From positions 1,651,501 to 1,715,500 of the forward strand of contig JACCIC010000001.1 in assembly GCA_018907035.1 (NCBI GenBank): 64,000 bases of DNA. Direction: 5' to 3'. The notes under the pieces were generated by a model that was not told where the DNA came from, did no database searches, and saw nothing but the letters and a program-made list of their open reading frames with translations. The translations under genes were made by a program, and so were the position numbers. Positions 21,140-32,018 of this stretch are shown piece by piece; within the stretch, counting starts at the first letter, position 1, and every line of letters begins with the position of its first letter. Source of the DNA: Sycobia sp. Sy_11 (lineage: Eukaryota > Arthropoda > Insecta > Hymenoptera > Epichrysomallidae).

Positions 21140-23280
21140 CTTTTTCATTTGGCATCGTTTTCTAATAAATTGCACGACTCCGCAAGAAGTTTGGGAAAAA
21201 CTTCGTCAACGTTTTGGAGTTTCCAGTGTTGAGGCAAAGCCAATCGCATGGTAGGAATTTTACCATTTTAAATTAAAAGAGGGAGAAAGTTTACCGCAGC
21301 AATTTGAAGATTTAGAGTGCATCTGTAGCAAGATAATAGACGCAGGTGACAAGCTATTGGATACAGCAGTGCAATTAAAAATTTTAAATAGTTTACCGCC
21401 AAAATTTTCACCTTTCCGCATGGTTGGGACTGTACTTCCTAAGCAGATAAACAAACCAGAAAAATGATGAGCAGATTGTTTCGGGAGGAAAAGCGTCTTT
21501 GTGAAACGGAAGACAACGCCTCATCACTAGCTCTTCAAATTCAGGTAGTCACAGATTCCGAAAAATGGTCTCTAGCTATATGGGAAGAAATGGAAGCGCT
21601 TCGTGAAAATGAAATGTGGAGTATTGTTCGACTGTCGAAAGTTAAGAAAGCAATAGGTTGTAAATAGGTATTCACCATTAAAACGAACTCTAGTGATAAC
21701 ACCGAGAGATATAAAACATGACTGGTAGTAAAAGGATTTTCTCGACGAGAAGGTATTTATTACTTAGAAACTTTTGCATCAGTCGTACACTATGAATGTC
21801 TGAGGGTTCTGTTATCAATTGCGGCAAAAGAGGATTACGAGATAATTAAACTTGATGAAAAAGCGGCAGTTTTACGGCGAACTAAAAGAAGAAATTTATT
21901 GACAACAGCCCGAAGGATTCACAATTAAGAAGAATAAGGACTTCGTATGTAAACTTCGGAAAAGTCTATACGGCTTATAGCAGTCTCCGAGATGTTAAAA
22001 TAAGAAGTTTGTTGAATTTTTGCAGAAATTCAATTTTAAAAATATAGAAAGTGAAAAGTGTGTATTACTCGGTTTTGTGAATAATTATCGAGTGTTTTTA
22101 GCGTTGTATGTGGACAATGGCTTAGTGTTCTGTAAAAATCAAGCTGCTATCGACAGTGTAATTAATTATTTAAAAACTAATTTTCAAATAACTAGTGACG
22201 ATGCGAATGAATTTGTTGGTATGGAGATCAAGCGTGATCGGCAAAATCGTTTACTTTTCATTAATCAACAAAAATATATTGATAAAATTATTTTTAAATT
22301 TCATATGAACAATGCACATGCCGAATGTGTTCCTGCGTAGCCAGGTTTATCTTTAAATAAAGAAATGAATGGGCAGAAGATAAATGATTTTATCCCTTAT
22401 CGCGAAGCAGTCGGCTCGTTTGTCTTTGCTGCTACAGTGAGTTGACCCGACATAGAATATGAGGTAAATTACGCGAGTCAATTTATGAATACGTTTGGAC
22501 AAATGTATTGGCAAGCAGTTAAGAGAATTATTAGGTATTTGATCGGTACGCGTGACTTTTCAATTATACTCGGAAATAGTGGGACCTCACAAATTTGAGG
22601 GTACACATACGCCGATTACGCCGGCTGCATAGACACTTGTAGATCGCGAAACGATTTTGTTTTTTTGTTAAATGGTGGACCAATAAGCTGGTTTAGCTAA
22701 AGTATAGTATCTTTGTCCACCGCGGAAGCCGAATATATTGTGTTAACTCATGGCGCGAAAGAAGCTATTTGGTTACGTCAAATTTTAAATGATTTAGATG
22801 TATAATGTAAATCAGTTCCACTCTTTGTTGATAACCAGTCAGCCATCAGCTTCACAAATATTTCGGAATATCATAAGAGATCTAAGCATATCGACGTAAG
22901 CATTTTAATTTCTTCACGATTATAAATCGTGAAGAAATTAAAATTAATTACGTTCAATCGAAACAGCAGCTAGCCGATCTCTTTACAAAGCCATTAGCTA
23001 AACAACGATTTTGCATTTTACGCGAGCAATTGAATATTCGATAATAGTAAAATTAAGTGGGAGTATTAAATATACAGTCGCATGTTTTGTATAATATTTG
23101 TATTTGTATAAATGCGGGTGATTCTTTGCTAATTGTTCTAGATCTGTCTGAGCAGCGATCGAGTAGTGCTCTTATATGACCGCGTCGTTAAGTTCTTACT
23201 CATATCCATCACTGTGTTTTTACTTTAATAAACATTATTTTACATATGTCGTAATAGTTATTTATTCAACTATTATTTCA
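21140..23280 (+). mobile_element. Decayed, internally deleted Ty1/copia retrotransposon
   Basis: 21170-21440 encodes a copia Gag part (PQEVWEKLRQRFGVSS; GESLPQQFEDLE; LKILNSLPPKF) and continues to LSRLFREEKRLCETED-like sequence at about 21530. It joins directly to reverse transcriptase (EKWSLAIWEEMEALRENEMW). The rest of Gag, protease and integrase are missing, a large internal deletion near 21540. The RT continues with VVKGFSRREG, ETFASVV, ALYVDNGLVFC (about 22105; the canonical YVDD is YVDN here) and EFVGMEIKRD. RNase H remnants AEAEYIVLT-like, KHIDV and KQQLADLFTKPLAKQRF run to about 23040. Stops and shifts occur throughout. A 3' LTR candidate follows. Confidence 0.9.
23064..23280 (+). repeat. 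Candidate 3' LTR of the copia element
   Basis: Begins directly after a purine-rich tract AATTAAGTGGGAG (23051-23063, polypurine-tract-like) with TATTAAATATACAG, one base from the usual TGTTAAATA copia start. It carries AATAAA at 23227 and ends ...TATTTCA. No 5' LTR was found. Confidence 0.6.
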
Positions 23281-23399
23281 CTATATATAGTTAAATAATT
23301 ATTATATCTGCAACAATATCAACAAAGTTTTCCACTCAAGAGTGATTGATACAGCTACAGTTGTTATATCATTTTGTCCCCGTGATTTTTTTTAAAACT

Positions 23400-24240
23400 T
23401 TTGGAAATCATTGAACGTCAAACCGCATTTGGCGATTACAGCTTCAATAGACTCTTTCATAGGTAAAAGAAGTAATTCTATATTTTTAATTTTGACATCT
23501 GTAATTTTTGATTTTGAACTGTATTAAGGTTCGTCTTTCTTTTTTTGGGGATGTTTTCAATTCCTTGTTCTCATGTTTTGAGTGGATATATTTTTTGCAT
23601 TTTTGTTTTGTAACGAAGATTTCGCTTTCGAGCTCTGCAGTATGAAAATCTCCGTAGATATTTCAGAAAATGTAGACGAGGAAGAGGGTCTTTTAGCAGT
23701 TACCTTATTTATTACTTGATTTATATTACTCGTATTAATTTGAGTTTCTTCTACTATATTCACAGAATCTATAGTAGTCTGCAGTTGAGACGAGGGCAGA
23801 ATTTCTGAGGCCTTTGAGCACATTTTAGCTGTATGGCCGCTTTGTTTACATACGAAGGAGCAAATATTCAGTGTTAAACCAATAATTCGCGTTGTCGTAA
23901 TTGATTTGAAGAGATTCAGGAATTTTGTTTACATCCTCTAATTTTACGTATATTTGACGTCTATAAAAAATAATGCGTGTTTGACATTGTTCGCCCGGGT
24001 TTATTAAGCCCCGCTCTCAAGTTATTAATTTATGATGCAGGGACAATGTCAATTTTTTTAATGCCTCTAAAATTACTTCATTGGGTACTTCCTTCCTTCT
24101 TTTTTAGCTTAATCCTGAGTCTCTTGATTTTTTTCAGTACTTCATCCCTTTCTACCTTTCCTCTCACTTGTTTTTCGATTAGCAATTGGACCCGGTTTAA
24201 GCATGTTGGCATCGTCGTAAACACAGAGTTGAGTCTGATG
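23400..24240 (-). pseudogene. Non-LTR retrotransposon ORF1 (gag-like) fragment
   Basis: On the minus strand the order is VQLLIEKQVRGKVERDEVLK (about 24190), NLRAGLINPGEQCQTRI (about 24000), FYRRQIYVKLEDVNKIPESL and then a zinc-knuckle-like CKQSGHTAKMC at about 23818-23850. A Ser-rich, Pro-rich tail of about 90 codons follows, open from 23823 to 23557. This layout fits the ORF1 protein of insect I/Jockey-type elements. The first knuckle Cys spacing is CSFVC, one residue longer than usual. Stops and shifts occur upstream. No ORF2 endonuclease or RT is adjacent. Confidence 0.7.
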
Positions 24241-24970
24241 GCCAAAGTGTAGCGTCAGCGCTACTTATTCCCACAATCAATTATAGTTATTATCAAGCCA
24301 GTGGTAGTTACAGCAGATTTTTCCTTCCATCACGCAAAACATACGGCTTTAAGTATTATAATCCTATTCTTTCCACTCTCATTAAATTGCCGCATGTGCG
24401 CCACAAATGATACATACATTTCGTCACAGTGAGTTTCCTCGATCGATTGTTTTCGTTTCTTATATACCTTATATAAAATCATTTAAAAAATCCAAAAAAA
24501 ATGTAAAAAATTACTCATCCCAATAGTGATCAGGTGTTAATTTCACACACGCTATTCTGAATATATTTTTTAGAGAATATTTTCTTAGTTATTATTTTAC
24601 GCCCACATGTACTCAAAACTTTATATTTTTAGTTGTTGCAGAAGACTTTTTCTTTCAATTATGACAAATGCACGCAGTATTATAATATTACTTGCCCTAT
24701 GGTAACGTACGTGACTCGTTGACATTAAAATGACTGATGTTGATTTTATTTGACTGGTTATTCCGATTTTCTATGGAATTACTCTGATCAAATTTTTAAA
24801 TTCATTTATTTGAGTACTGTTTAAATACAATAACTATTAATAAAATAACTACTAATAAAATCATATTATTTTGCAAAGTCAAATATGTATAAAAAAGTAA
24901 TTATTATTTCATTGAATTTTTCAAGCACTTTTTACAATCTTATTTATATTATAATTTTTATAATATCCAT
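24241..24970. other. Start of duplicated segment, copy 1
   Basis: Parallels 34340-34600 (GCGCTACTTATT; GTTGTTGCAGAAGA; ATTATAATATTACTTG..CCTATGGTAA). It then joins what corresponds to about 35725 in copy 2, so it lacks about 1 kb that in copy 2 holds the signal-peptide exon. Confidence 0.65.
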
Positions 24971-25025
24971 GTCGGTCTAGTGCTGAAGGAGTACAAAGAT
25001 AAAAGGATAGATTTTCGTTTATTCA
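24971..25025 (+). pseudogene. Decayed exon 2 of the 100-aa secreted protein gene (duplicate)
   Basis: GGTCTAGTGCTGAAGGAGTA then CAAAGATAA match exon 2 of the gene at 35083-36225 (GATCTAGTGCTGAAGGAGTA). The acceptor AG is lost (TTTATAATATCCATG against TACTTTTTAGGATGTCC), the donor is gone, exon 1 is absent, and exons 3 and 4 are not recognisable. Confidence 0.75.
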
Positions 25026-25410
25026 GTATTTATTTTCTATATTTTATTTCATTTTTGTGTCGTTACAGTTAATCTTAAAATAATGTTTTTTCAAGATGGT
25101 AGTGCTCTACATCAGAAAGAGTTCATAGAAAAAGGATTTTTATTGTAAATATTAAAATAATTTTTTTTATTAACACCATCTTGCCATTATCAGTACTTAA
25201 CATTATTTATTTTAGAAATAAGAATAAAAAAACATCAAATGTCCGAAGTTCATTTTACACTATAATAGACCAACCAGTAAAATTAAATTTTTTTAGTATT
25301 TTAGTATATTTAAAAATAGATTTAAAAAAAAAAATTAATAACAAGAAGAATGTCACTACACCGGAAAACCAATTTTTATCAATCCATGAAAAATATATTT
25401 AATATGTTTA
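25026..25410. other. Duplicated AT-rich segment, copy 1
   Basis: Aligns loosely with 36060-36630 of copy 2 (ACATTATTTATTTTA; CCGGAAAACCAATTTTTA against CTGGAGAACTAATTTTTA). No gene is seen. Confidence 0.55.
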
Positions 25411-25735
25411 AAAAATAAATACGCATTTTTTATATATTCAAATCGCACTTAGTTTTTTTATTTTTTTATTAAAACTGTATTGTAACTCTTTTAATTTTGT
25501 CTTTTGTACACATATTTTATACTAATTTTTTTTCAATTTTAATTATTTTCATCATGTTGAAAATATATCGTAGAATCCTGTAATATGGTTTGGTCTACTT
25601 TTATTCTTCACATATTATAGATTTATATGTTAGTTGATATTTACTTAAAACCTGTAATTTTATTCTCCATTTTTAACAAATTTTGAACATCTGAACTAAA
25701 ATGTCCATTGCATTTTAAATAACTAGGTAAATGCT
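25411..25735 (+). repeat. Long inverted repeat, left arm (copy 1)
   Basis: Pairs with the reverse complement of 27780-28091. Shared blocks include AATTTTGTC.TTTGTAC, CACATTTTATACTAATTT, TTTCAATTTTAATTATTT, TTGTAATTTTATTC and TCTGAACTAAAA. Divergence is roughly a quarter of positions by eye. Confidence 0.8.
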
Positions 25736-26540
25736 TTACATGAATATGTAAGGTATTATCCAACATGTATTATCTATTATATTAATATATCTTGTACTGT
25801 ATGATGTAACGTAATAAAATATCCATGTTCAAAATGAAGCTCGGAACATGCCTGTGAACCATCAAGGTCTCGCGTGTCGACCGCGAAAATAAAATTCATA
25901 AAATTATATTTTATAATTCTCGAATATTATTCCCATGGAATTAAGTAGACGAGAACAGCGGGCGTCAAATTTCAGCGAAAATTATCGGCCCGAGGCGTTA
26001 AGTATAAACATAGAGTATGCATGACCGTCGGAGTTGGACCTACGAAACACAAGAGCAAAACAAAGAGGAGAAGAACTTCAGCCGCGACGTAAACAAGAGG
26101 CGTCGAGTTCGAATTTGAAGAGTCATGGGTTGACCGTTCGTCACCGCTGTGGTCGCAATAACTTCAGGTAGATTGGGGTCGGCATAGTGGAAGAGGCGGT
26201 GAGGACACGAGCCGCTGAAAAAGCGTTAGGTTCGGCAGATCACGCGAGTTCGTTCCTTTTGCGCTCAACCGCCTGATTGACCAGACTTATCGATAAGGAA
26301 CCTTTCCTGCCGTAGACCGGAATTCGTCGTAGAAAAATGGTGAGTACGACGACTGCCATCTAATTAATATGGGCTTTATTAGGTGACGTACGGGGTCTGT
26401 AGGAGAGTTGTACTGTCTGTAACATCCAAGTTAGTGGAGTAGGTTGTTTAAGCCGATCAGTGCTGGAGATGGACGCGGAATTTACAGTATTTCGCGTTAC
26501 GCTTGTTTAGGTTGCATCGGTTGTTGGATGGATAGCGGGC

Positions 26541-26692
26541 GCGGATACCTATAATCCGGCTACCGTCCCGTTATCCTGAAAGAGAACGGGAGAGGCCACC
26601 TATAACCAGCTATCGTACTGTTCACCCGATGGAGAACGGGAGCGGCTATCTATACTTTCACTATCCTCCCGTTCTCCTGAAAGAGAGGATAG
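26541..26692. repeat. Tandem repeat, three units of about 50 bp
   Basis: Each unit reads roughly GCGGCTACCTATAA, then TATC, then a foldback of CCCGTT and AACGGG separated by about 12 bp. The third unit has changed AACGGG to AGGATAG. Confidence 0.85.
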
Positions 26693-26696
26693 TGAA

Positions 26697-26760
26697 TTTT
26701 TTTTTTTTTTTTTTTGACACAGCGGTGCTTTTGTCAATCGGCCGAGACATCGTAGGCCTC
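26697..26760 (-). repeat. tRNA-derived SINE copy S4 with poly(A) tail, lacking its A and B boxes
   Basis: On the minus strand: GAGGCCTACGAT, directly GTCTCGGCCGATTGAC, AAAAGCACCGCTGTGTC and a run of 19 A (T19 at 26697-26715). Compared with S1 to S3, about 60 bp spanning both promoter boxes are missing. It sits inside the tandem-repeat part of the LTR-like insertion. Confidence 0.8.
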
Positions 26761-27180
26761 AGCAGCTACCCAAAAGCGGCTACCTAAATACAGGAGAAGC
26801 AAGTGACGCAAGCGTTCGATACCAGAACAATGCTATACATCGTATTTGCGGGACTGCGGGACAGGCATGCTGCCCAGGCAGTTTCCTGGCGCTAGGGGCT
26901 GATGTGGTTCGGTCAATCGTTCATTTCGGATGAGTCTCCACGGTCGTGAGCGGGTATCCTGGATACCACTCGCAGGAGACTTCAATCTAAATCCCACTTT
27001 CAACTAGTGTTAAATAAACCTCATACCTACAGAAAGCGTCTGGCGCCTTAGTATTTAAGGTAAAGAATTTATATCGTCAGCAGTCTCAAATCTTACAGCG
27101 AGTTACTATCCCTGACTGGCCAGGCCGAATCAGGAATACTGTTACAATGTATTATATGTAATAAAACAAGATTGAATTTT

Positions 27181-27702
27181 GGAACCGATTATTTTTTTGT
27201 AGAAATTATTTATGAAAAGGATTTCTTTATTCCAACATGCCTCGATATAAACAGTTTATGTTATTAAACGCATTGTTCTATACTGTTTACAGTTCTATCA
27301 GTACATAATATATCAGGAATGAATAATGATCTTATTTAATCCTTGCAAAAGGAGGAAATTCGAAATTCAATCATAATTTTATACATCGAATAGGTTGCAG
27401 ATGCATATACTATAACCATGCTCCATCGTAAATATATATAACAATTATTTATTAGTTTGCTCACTCTATTTGGAATTTATTTGTTCAGTTTTGACAAGTG
27501 CGCTTAAGCTTGTAATAATATATTTTAATTATTATAATTGTGCACATTGTTTATGCATGTATTGACATTACATAACATCTGTAGACAATATAGGAAAACA
27601 AGTTTAATAAAGTATCGAGAGAGAATAGAATTAAGTAATTCTTCTTATAATTTTTTTTAGTAATTCTTATATAATTTTTTCTGTAAAAAAATAATCGGTT
27701 CC
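27181..27702. mobile_element. Candidate 522-bp MITE with GGAACCGATTATTTTTTT termini
   Basis: The left terminus 27181-27205 and the right terminus 27678-27702 (reverse complement) share 18 identical outer bases, then 5 of the next 7. No ORF. The left end is also present in copy 2 at 37041; the right end there was lost in a deletion. No clear target duplication is seen. Confidence 0.6.
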
Positions 27703-27779
27703 TAGATAGATCGGTTCCCAAGATTCATATTTTTTTTTATTAAATATAATAAATAGATTATAATTACACAATTATGGAC

Positions 27780-28091
27780 GGCATTTATACAGTTCTTTTA
27801 GATTTGATGTACGTTTTAGTTCAGACTTTAAATTTTTTTTTAAAAATTAAGAATAAAATTACAAATTTAAAGTATATATCAATATAAATTTTAAGTATAT
27901 GAAGAAAAAATTATAAAAAACTATATTTCAGAGTAGTACAATATATTTTTGAAATGATGGAAATAATTAAAATGGAAAAAATTAGTATAAAACGTGCGTA
28001 CAAAGGACAAAATTGAACAATAGCTGTTAAATACAGTTTTAATAAAAAATAAAGGAAATTAAGCGCCATTTGAATATCAAAAATACGTATT
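27780..28091 (-). repeat. Long inverted repeat, right arm (copy 1)
   Basis: Inverted partner of 25411-25735; also aligns directly to 37443-37630 in copy 2. The spacer between arms is about 0.7 kb if the LTR-like insertion is taken out. Confidence 0.8.
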
Positions 28092-28152
28092 CCTTTTTTC
28101 TATTTCTGTGGTAACACTCTTCTTTTAAATTTGACTTTTTAAAAATTGTGAT

Positions 28153-28347
28153 ATTACGTGAGCGCATTAAAATTAAGATTTATTGATATATAAACTAACT
28201 TTATCAAATATTAAGATTACTTATAATGGTATTTAATAAACTAGATTTAATATAAGAAATCAAAATAAGATTTAAATAATTTTACGTAAGCACATTAAAG
28301 TTTATTGACATATAAACTGGATTTATTAAATATTCATGTTTCTTACA
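28153..28347 (+). repeat. Spaced direct repeat, about 70 bp, two units
   Basis: Units 28153-28223 and 28280-28347 share TTACGTRAGCRCATTAAA, TTTATTGAYATATAAACT and TTATYAAATATT. No coding content. Confidence 0.75.
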
Positions 28348-29283
28348 CTCGTAAATTTTTCTATTACTACTTGCTATAACAAAATTAATTACATGTAACA
28401 AAAGTATTTTTTTAACTTTAAGTTTTAGTTCAGTTATCATCTCCTACTATTATATAAATATATAGATTTGGCGTCTTGTCACTATTTTACGCAATAAATA
28501 TTGAACGAATTGTTTTCTCGAAACATAAATTCTCTGTTTGGATGATAACTAGAATAAATTTATGTTAAAAATGATCGTACTGAATTGAATAATATACTCT
28601 TCTACTATTTTTAATAGGCTTATTAACTTCTACAAGACTTCTTTAGCGAAAATGATCTGTGTTCGGTAGGCGAGAATACAATGTTGGCATAGTATATACT
28701 ATACTAGCATACTGTGTCTCGACATTGCCCAAGATATATACGTGATCGATAATTTTTCATAATATTTTTTATAAAAAGTCCAAACTGATAAGCTTTTAAC
28801 GCTATGAGTTTACATTATTTTACCATATTCAACAGTTTTGTATTCTTTTTATTTCATTGTACGAAAAAAAAACTTATTTTGTTATGCACTAGTTATTATT
28901 AATCCTACATATAACTGACTATGTAATAACTGTCCTTGAACATATGTATGGTAATACCTGTTTTATATTAAATAAGATTTATTATGTAATTATATGTATA
29001 ATGTAAAATTATATTGATTTAAATTAATAAGATGAAATTTATATTATAATTATAAAGGAATTTATATATATTTCATTGAGGCAAATGTTTTATTATTGTG
29101 AAATTATAATTAAATTGTTAAATTATTATTAAAACGTATCATATTTATTCAAATTTTTGTTAAAAATTGTAAGGACAAAGCGAGTGACAAATAAAGATTT
29201 AAAAAATTTAAGTAAAATAGTTTGACTTGATAATATTTAAAAAAGTAAAGTTTATTAGAATAAAATTTGAGTAAGTTTTTTGG
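28348..29283. other. AT-rich intergenic, no gene seen
   Basis: Nothing recognised. Confidence 0.5.
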
Positions 29284-29289
29284 TAACTT

Positions 29290-29440
29290 ACGTGCGAAGC
29301 CGCAGGGTTGCTTCGCAATCGTTATGTCGTACGACTAGGTAGATGCAAATCTACCTGTGACCGTTATAGACCTCGTGGAATTTAATTCCTTATAAAGGTC
29401 GCCTACGCACGATGACTGTAACTCGTCGTGGTCGTTAGAC
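29290..29440 (+). ncRNA. Possible structured RNA or foldback cluster (unassigned)
   Basis: Moderate-GC island in about 80% AT DNA with five potential hairpins. GCGAAGC/GCTTCGC is at 29294-29316. AGGTAGAT/ATCTACCT at 29337-29356 is a perfect 8-bp stem closed by GCAA, a GNRA tetraloop. GACCT/AGGTC at 29369-29400 contains GGAAT/ATTCC. CACGATGA/TCGTCGTG (one G-T) is at 29408-29430. GTGCG (29292) could also pair with CGCAC (29406) to close the whole, as an alternative to the first hairpin. I do not recognise the family, and the strand is a guess. It may instead be a DNA foldback element. Confidence 0.35.
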
Positions 29441-31179
29441 AACAATGAGTGCACTAACATATATTGAATATTTTTTTTAATAAATGAAATGCAGTAATTT
29501 TAGGATTATATAATTTTATCTGAAAATTAAAAAAAATGAAAGAAAAAGCAAATGAAATTTTAAAGCTCGTATCAACTGTTAAAAAAAGAAGTTTTATATT
29601 TTTAAATCATATATAAATAAATGAAATTAAATATTTTAAAACCATCTGTTTTAAAAAACAGAAGAAATTTAAATTGATTATTAACAGAAGGATTAAATTG
29701 AGATTTAATTTAAAAGATGATCAAACATCTTCATTTGGCATTCGTTGTGTCAATAGAGACAATAATAAACAACGATCAGATATTACTTCGCCAGCTGGAA
29801 AGAGAGCTGCTGGCAGATTGAAATTAGCCTTCGAGCGCGAGCCTCATTTTTACTATTGTCATGTATTACTAATTAAATTGAGTTCAAAAGTAACTTTCCT
29901 TAGTATTTATTTATACACCTTAACTCCTATGCAGAACAATACCAAAAAGGAATTTGAAAACATTTTTCCTGAAAAATTTTTTTCTACCGATCTTTTTGAA
30001 ATCGGCTTTTAATAGATAACAATTTTAAATTATTCAGGTTATGTATTATGAATCTTCGAAATCTTACAATTATGATTAATACAGAAATTTATATTTTTTT
30101 ATTCAAAAAATGTTTTAAAGAAGTAATTCATATATAATATCTAAGAATTTAATAATAGCATCTTGAGAAGGATCATAACAATTTTATGTGCTCGAATTGT
30201 CGATGTTGAAATAAAAAACTATTATTTCTGTAATTTTTGTTTTATGCACTTCATTGGATCTTAACATATTAATTTATAAAATATAAATTATGACTATTAA
30301 CCGATACTTTGTTAACTATAAAAATAAACGCATATACATTTAAATTTAAATGACAATATACTCGAAACTGTGGATACATTCTTGAATCGTGTAAAAGATT
30401 TGTTTACAATTTCAATTCATTTTCCAACTTTATTTTTTTCTAAATTTCAAATTCGATGTTGAAAAAAGCAAAAAAAAATTTTACATAAATATAAAATTCT
30501 TGCAAAAATTTTAAAATTTTAGAAAAATCGCAGTATAAAAAAATTTCAGAGATTTGATATTATATTAATCGAATAATTACATATCATCGACTTAAAAAAA
30601 TGCACTAAAAAGTATGAAATAATTCACAAAATCTGTAAAAATGAATAATCAGTGTAAAAAATAGACCAATATTCTAAATAAAAATTATTATAAATAAATT
30701 GTAATTTTATAAAATTGCGCTATGAAATAACACAATTTATATCAAACTATTAAAATTATTGTAAAATTATCGATTTCCAGATTATATTGATTACTTATTA
30801 ATTACTTTTAATAAATAATCTAAATCGAGTTTAAGACTTCCACAAATCTCTTTACAAAGTCGACCATTACAGAAAAATTCACTTTCGTTTGAAAAAATTT
30901 TATTTTAATTGGTCCAACAGTTTACAAAGTTATCGCTAAGCAAATATAAAAAAAATAAAAAAGAATGTGTCGATTTGAGTACGTCTGCATTTTTCGAAAT
31001 CGGTAAAAATAGTAAATAAACTAAAAATGTGTTACTGTGATCAAATTAAAACACGTATTTCCAATTTAAATAATTTCCTTTCTGAAAGTTACAAGTATTG
31101 TGTATGCCATTTATATCAACTTTCACGATGTCAAAATATTCATTAGTGTTTGAGAGGTGATAAAAGTGAATATGTCAAT
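29441..31179. other. AT-rich intergenic, no gene seen
   Basis: A less AT-rich patch at 29720-29880 translates without stops, but no ATG start or splice context supports a gene. Confidence 0.45.
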
Positions 31180-31580
31180 TTTTACTATGTCTGCATTTAT
31201 TGAACAACGAAGTTACATAAATTTTGTATTTTGGAAGCGAATTTCGACTGCGGAAACTTTGAGGATGTTGCGAAAAGCCTTTGAGGACCAGACTCTATTA
31301 TCAAAAAATGTAAGTGTTGGTAACGTATAGGGTAACGTGGTAACGTGTATGTCAAGTGTTACAAAAAATATTGGCCGCGAGAATTTTAAGAAGAATATGG
31401 TGTCAAATCGGTCAAAAACATCGCATAGTGATGATTACGTCAAGAAGCTCAAAGAACTTGTGCTACAAAATTATCAATTGATAATTAGAGACCTTGCTTA
31501 TTCTGTGGGAATTTCATTTGAATCAGCTCAAACCCTTGTGACCGGTGTTTTAGATGTCAGACGAATCAGTTAAATCCAAG
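31180..31580 (+). pseudogene. Mariner transposase N-terminal fragment
   Basis: The plus strand reads MSAFIEQRSYINFVFWKR, ISTAETLRMLRKAFEDQTL, then after shifts DDYVKKLKELVLQNYQLIIR and DLAYSVGISFESAQTLVT. That is the two helix-turn-helix parts of the mariner DNA-binding domain. The catalytic domain is missing. Confidence 0.8.
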
Positions 31581-32018
31581 ACTTTCGTCGCACTTGGGTT
31601 TTAGATTAATGCCAAGATTTTCGGGTACTTGGCCTAAATAATCTAGATTATTATCTTGTTAAACTTTAAAAAATCTAAAATGCCACTAAAACTAAACGCT
31701 ATTTTAACAACAAACGAAACGTAATTTAATACAAAAATAATTTGAATAAAATATTAGTGAATATTAAAGCACGTAGAAAGAATTCGATTTATATAAATCG
31801 AACACGTTTTAATTTTAATATTATGGCTTATGGATCTAATCTCCTACCCCATTTGTCCTCTGCTCGCTCTCGAGCCTTCAGCTTTTTTTTTATTTTTTCC
31901 ACCATCATATTTAGGCGGCTCGAGATTACGTACATATGATGACGCGTCGTTGCTAATGCAACTAGTTACTACTCACTACGTTTTACGCTCAATGCAACAA
32001 CCTCTAATGTAGTGAAGA
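31581..32018. other. Intergenic; 20-bp palindrome near 31780
   Basis: TTCGATTTATATAAATCGAA is a perfect palindrome. Nothing else is recognised. Confidence 0.5.

Larger units (their letters stand above)
25805..27146 (+). mobile_element. Candidate solo LTR or LTR-like insertion, 1.34 kb
   Basis: Termini TGTAAC and GTTACA are perfect 6-bp inverted repeats of the TG...CA kind. Copy 2 of the duplicated segment lacks this insertion (its sequence runs straight through at about 37005-37020), so copy 2 acts as an empty site. Flanks ATGA and ATGT could be a 4-bp target duplication with one mismatch. It is GC-richer than its surroundings and holds a 50-bp tandem repeat and a nested SINE. No retroviral-type coding sequence was seen. 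Confidence 0.65.

Noticed and set aside
29674..30012. 112-codon plus-strand frame
   Set aside because: No ATG opening, low-complexity ends, no recognised domain and no splice partner.
31780..31800. 20-bp perfect palindrome as a regulatory site
   Set aside because: In AT-rich DNA such a palindrome can arise by chance, and nothing near it supports a role.
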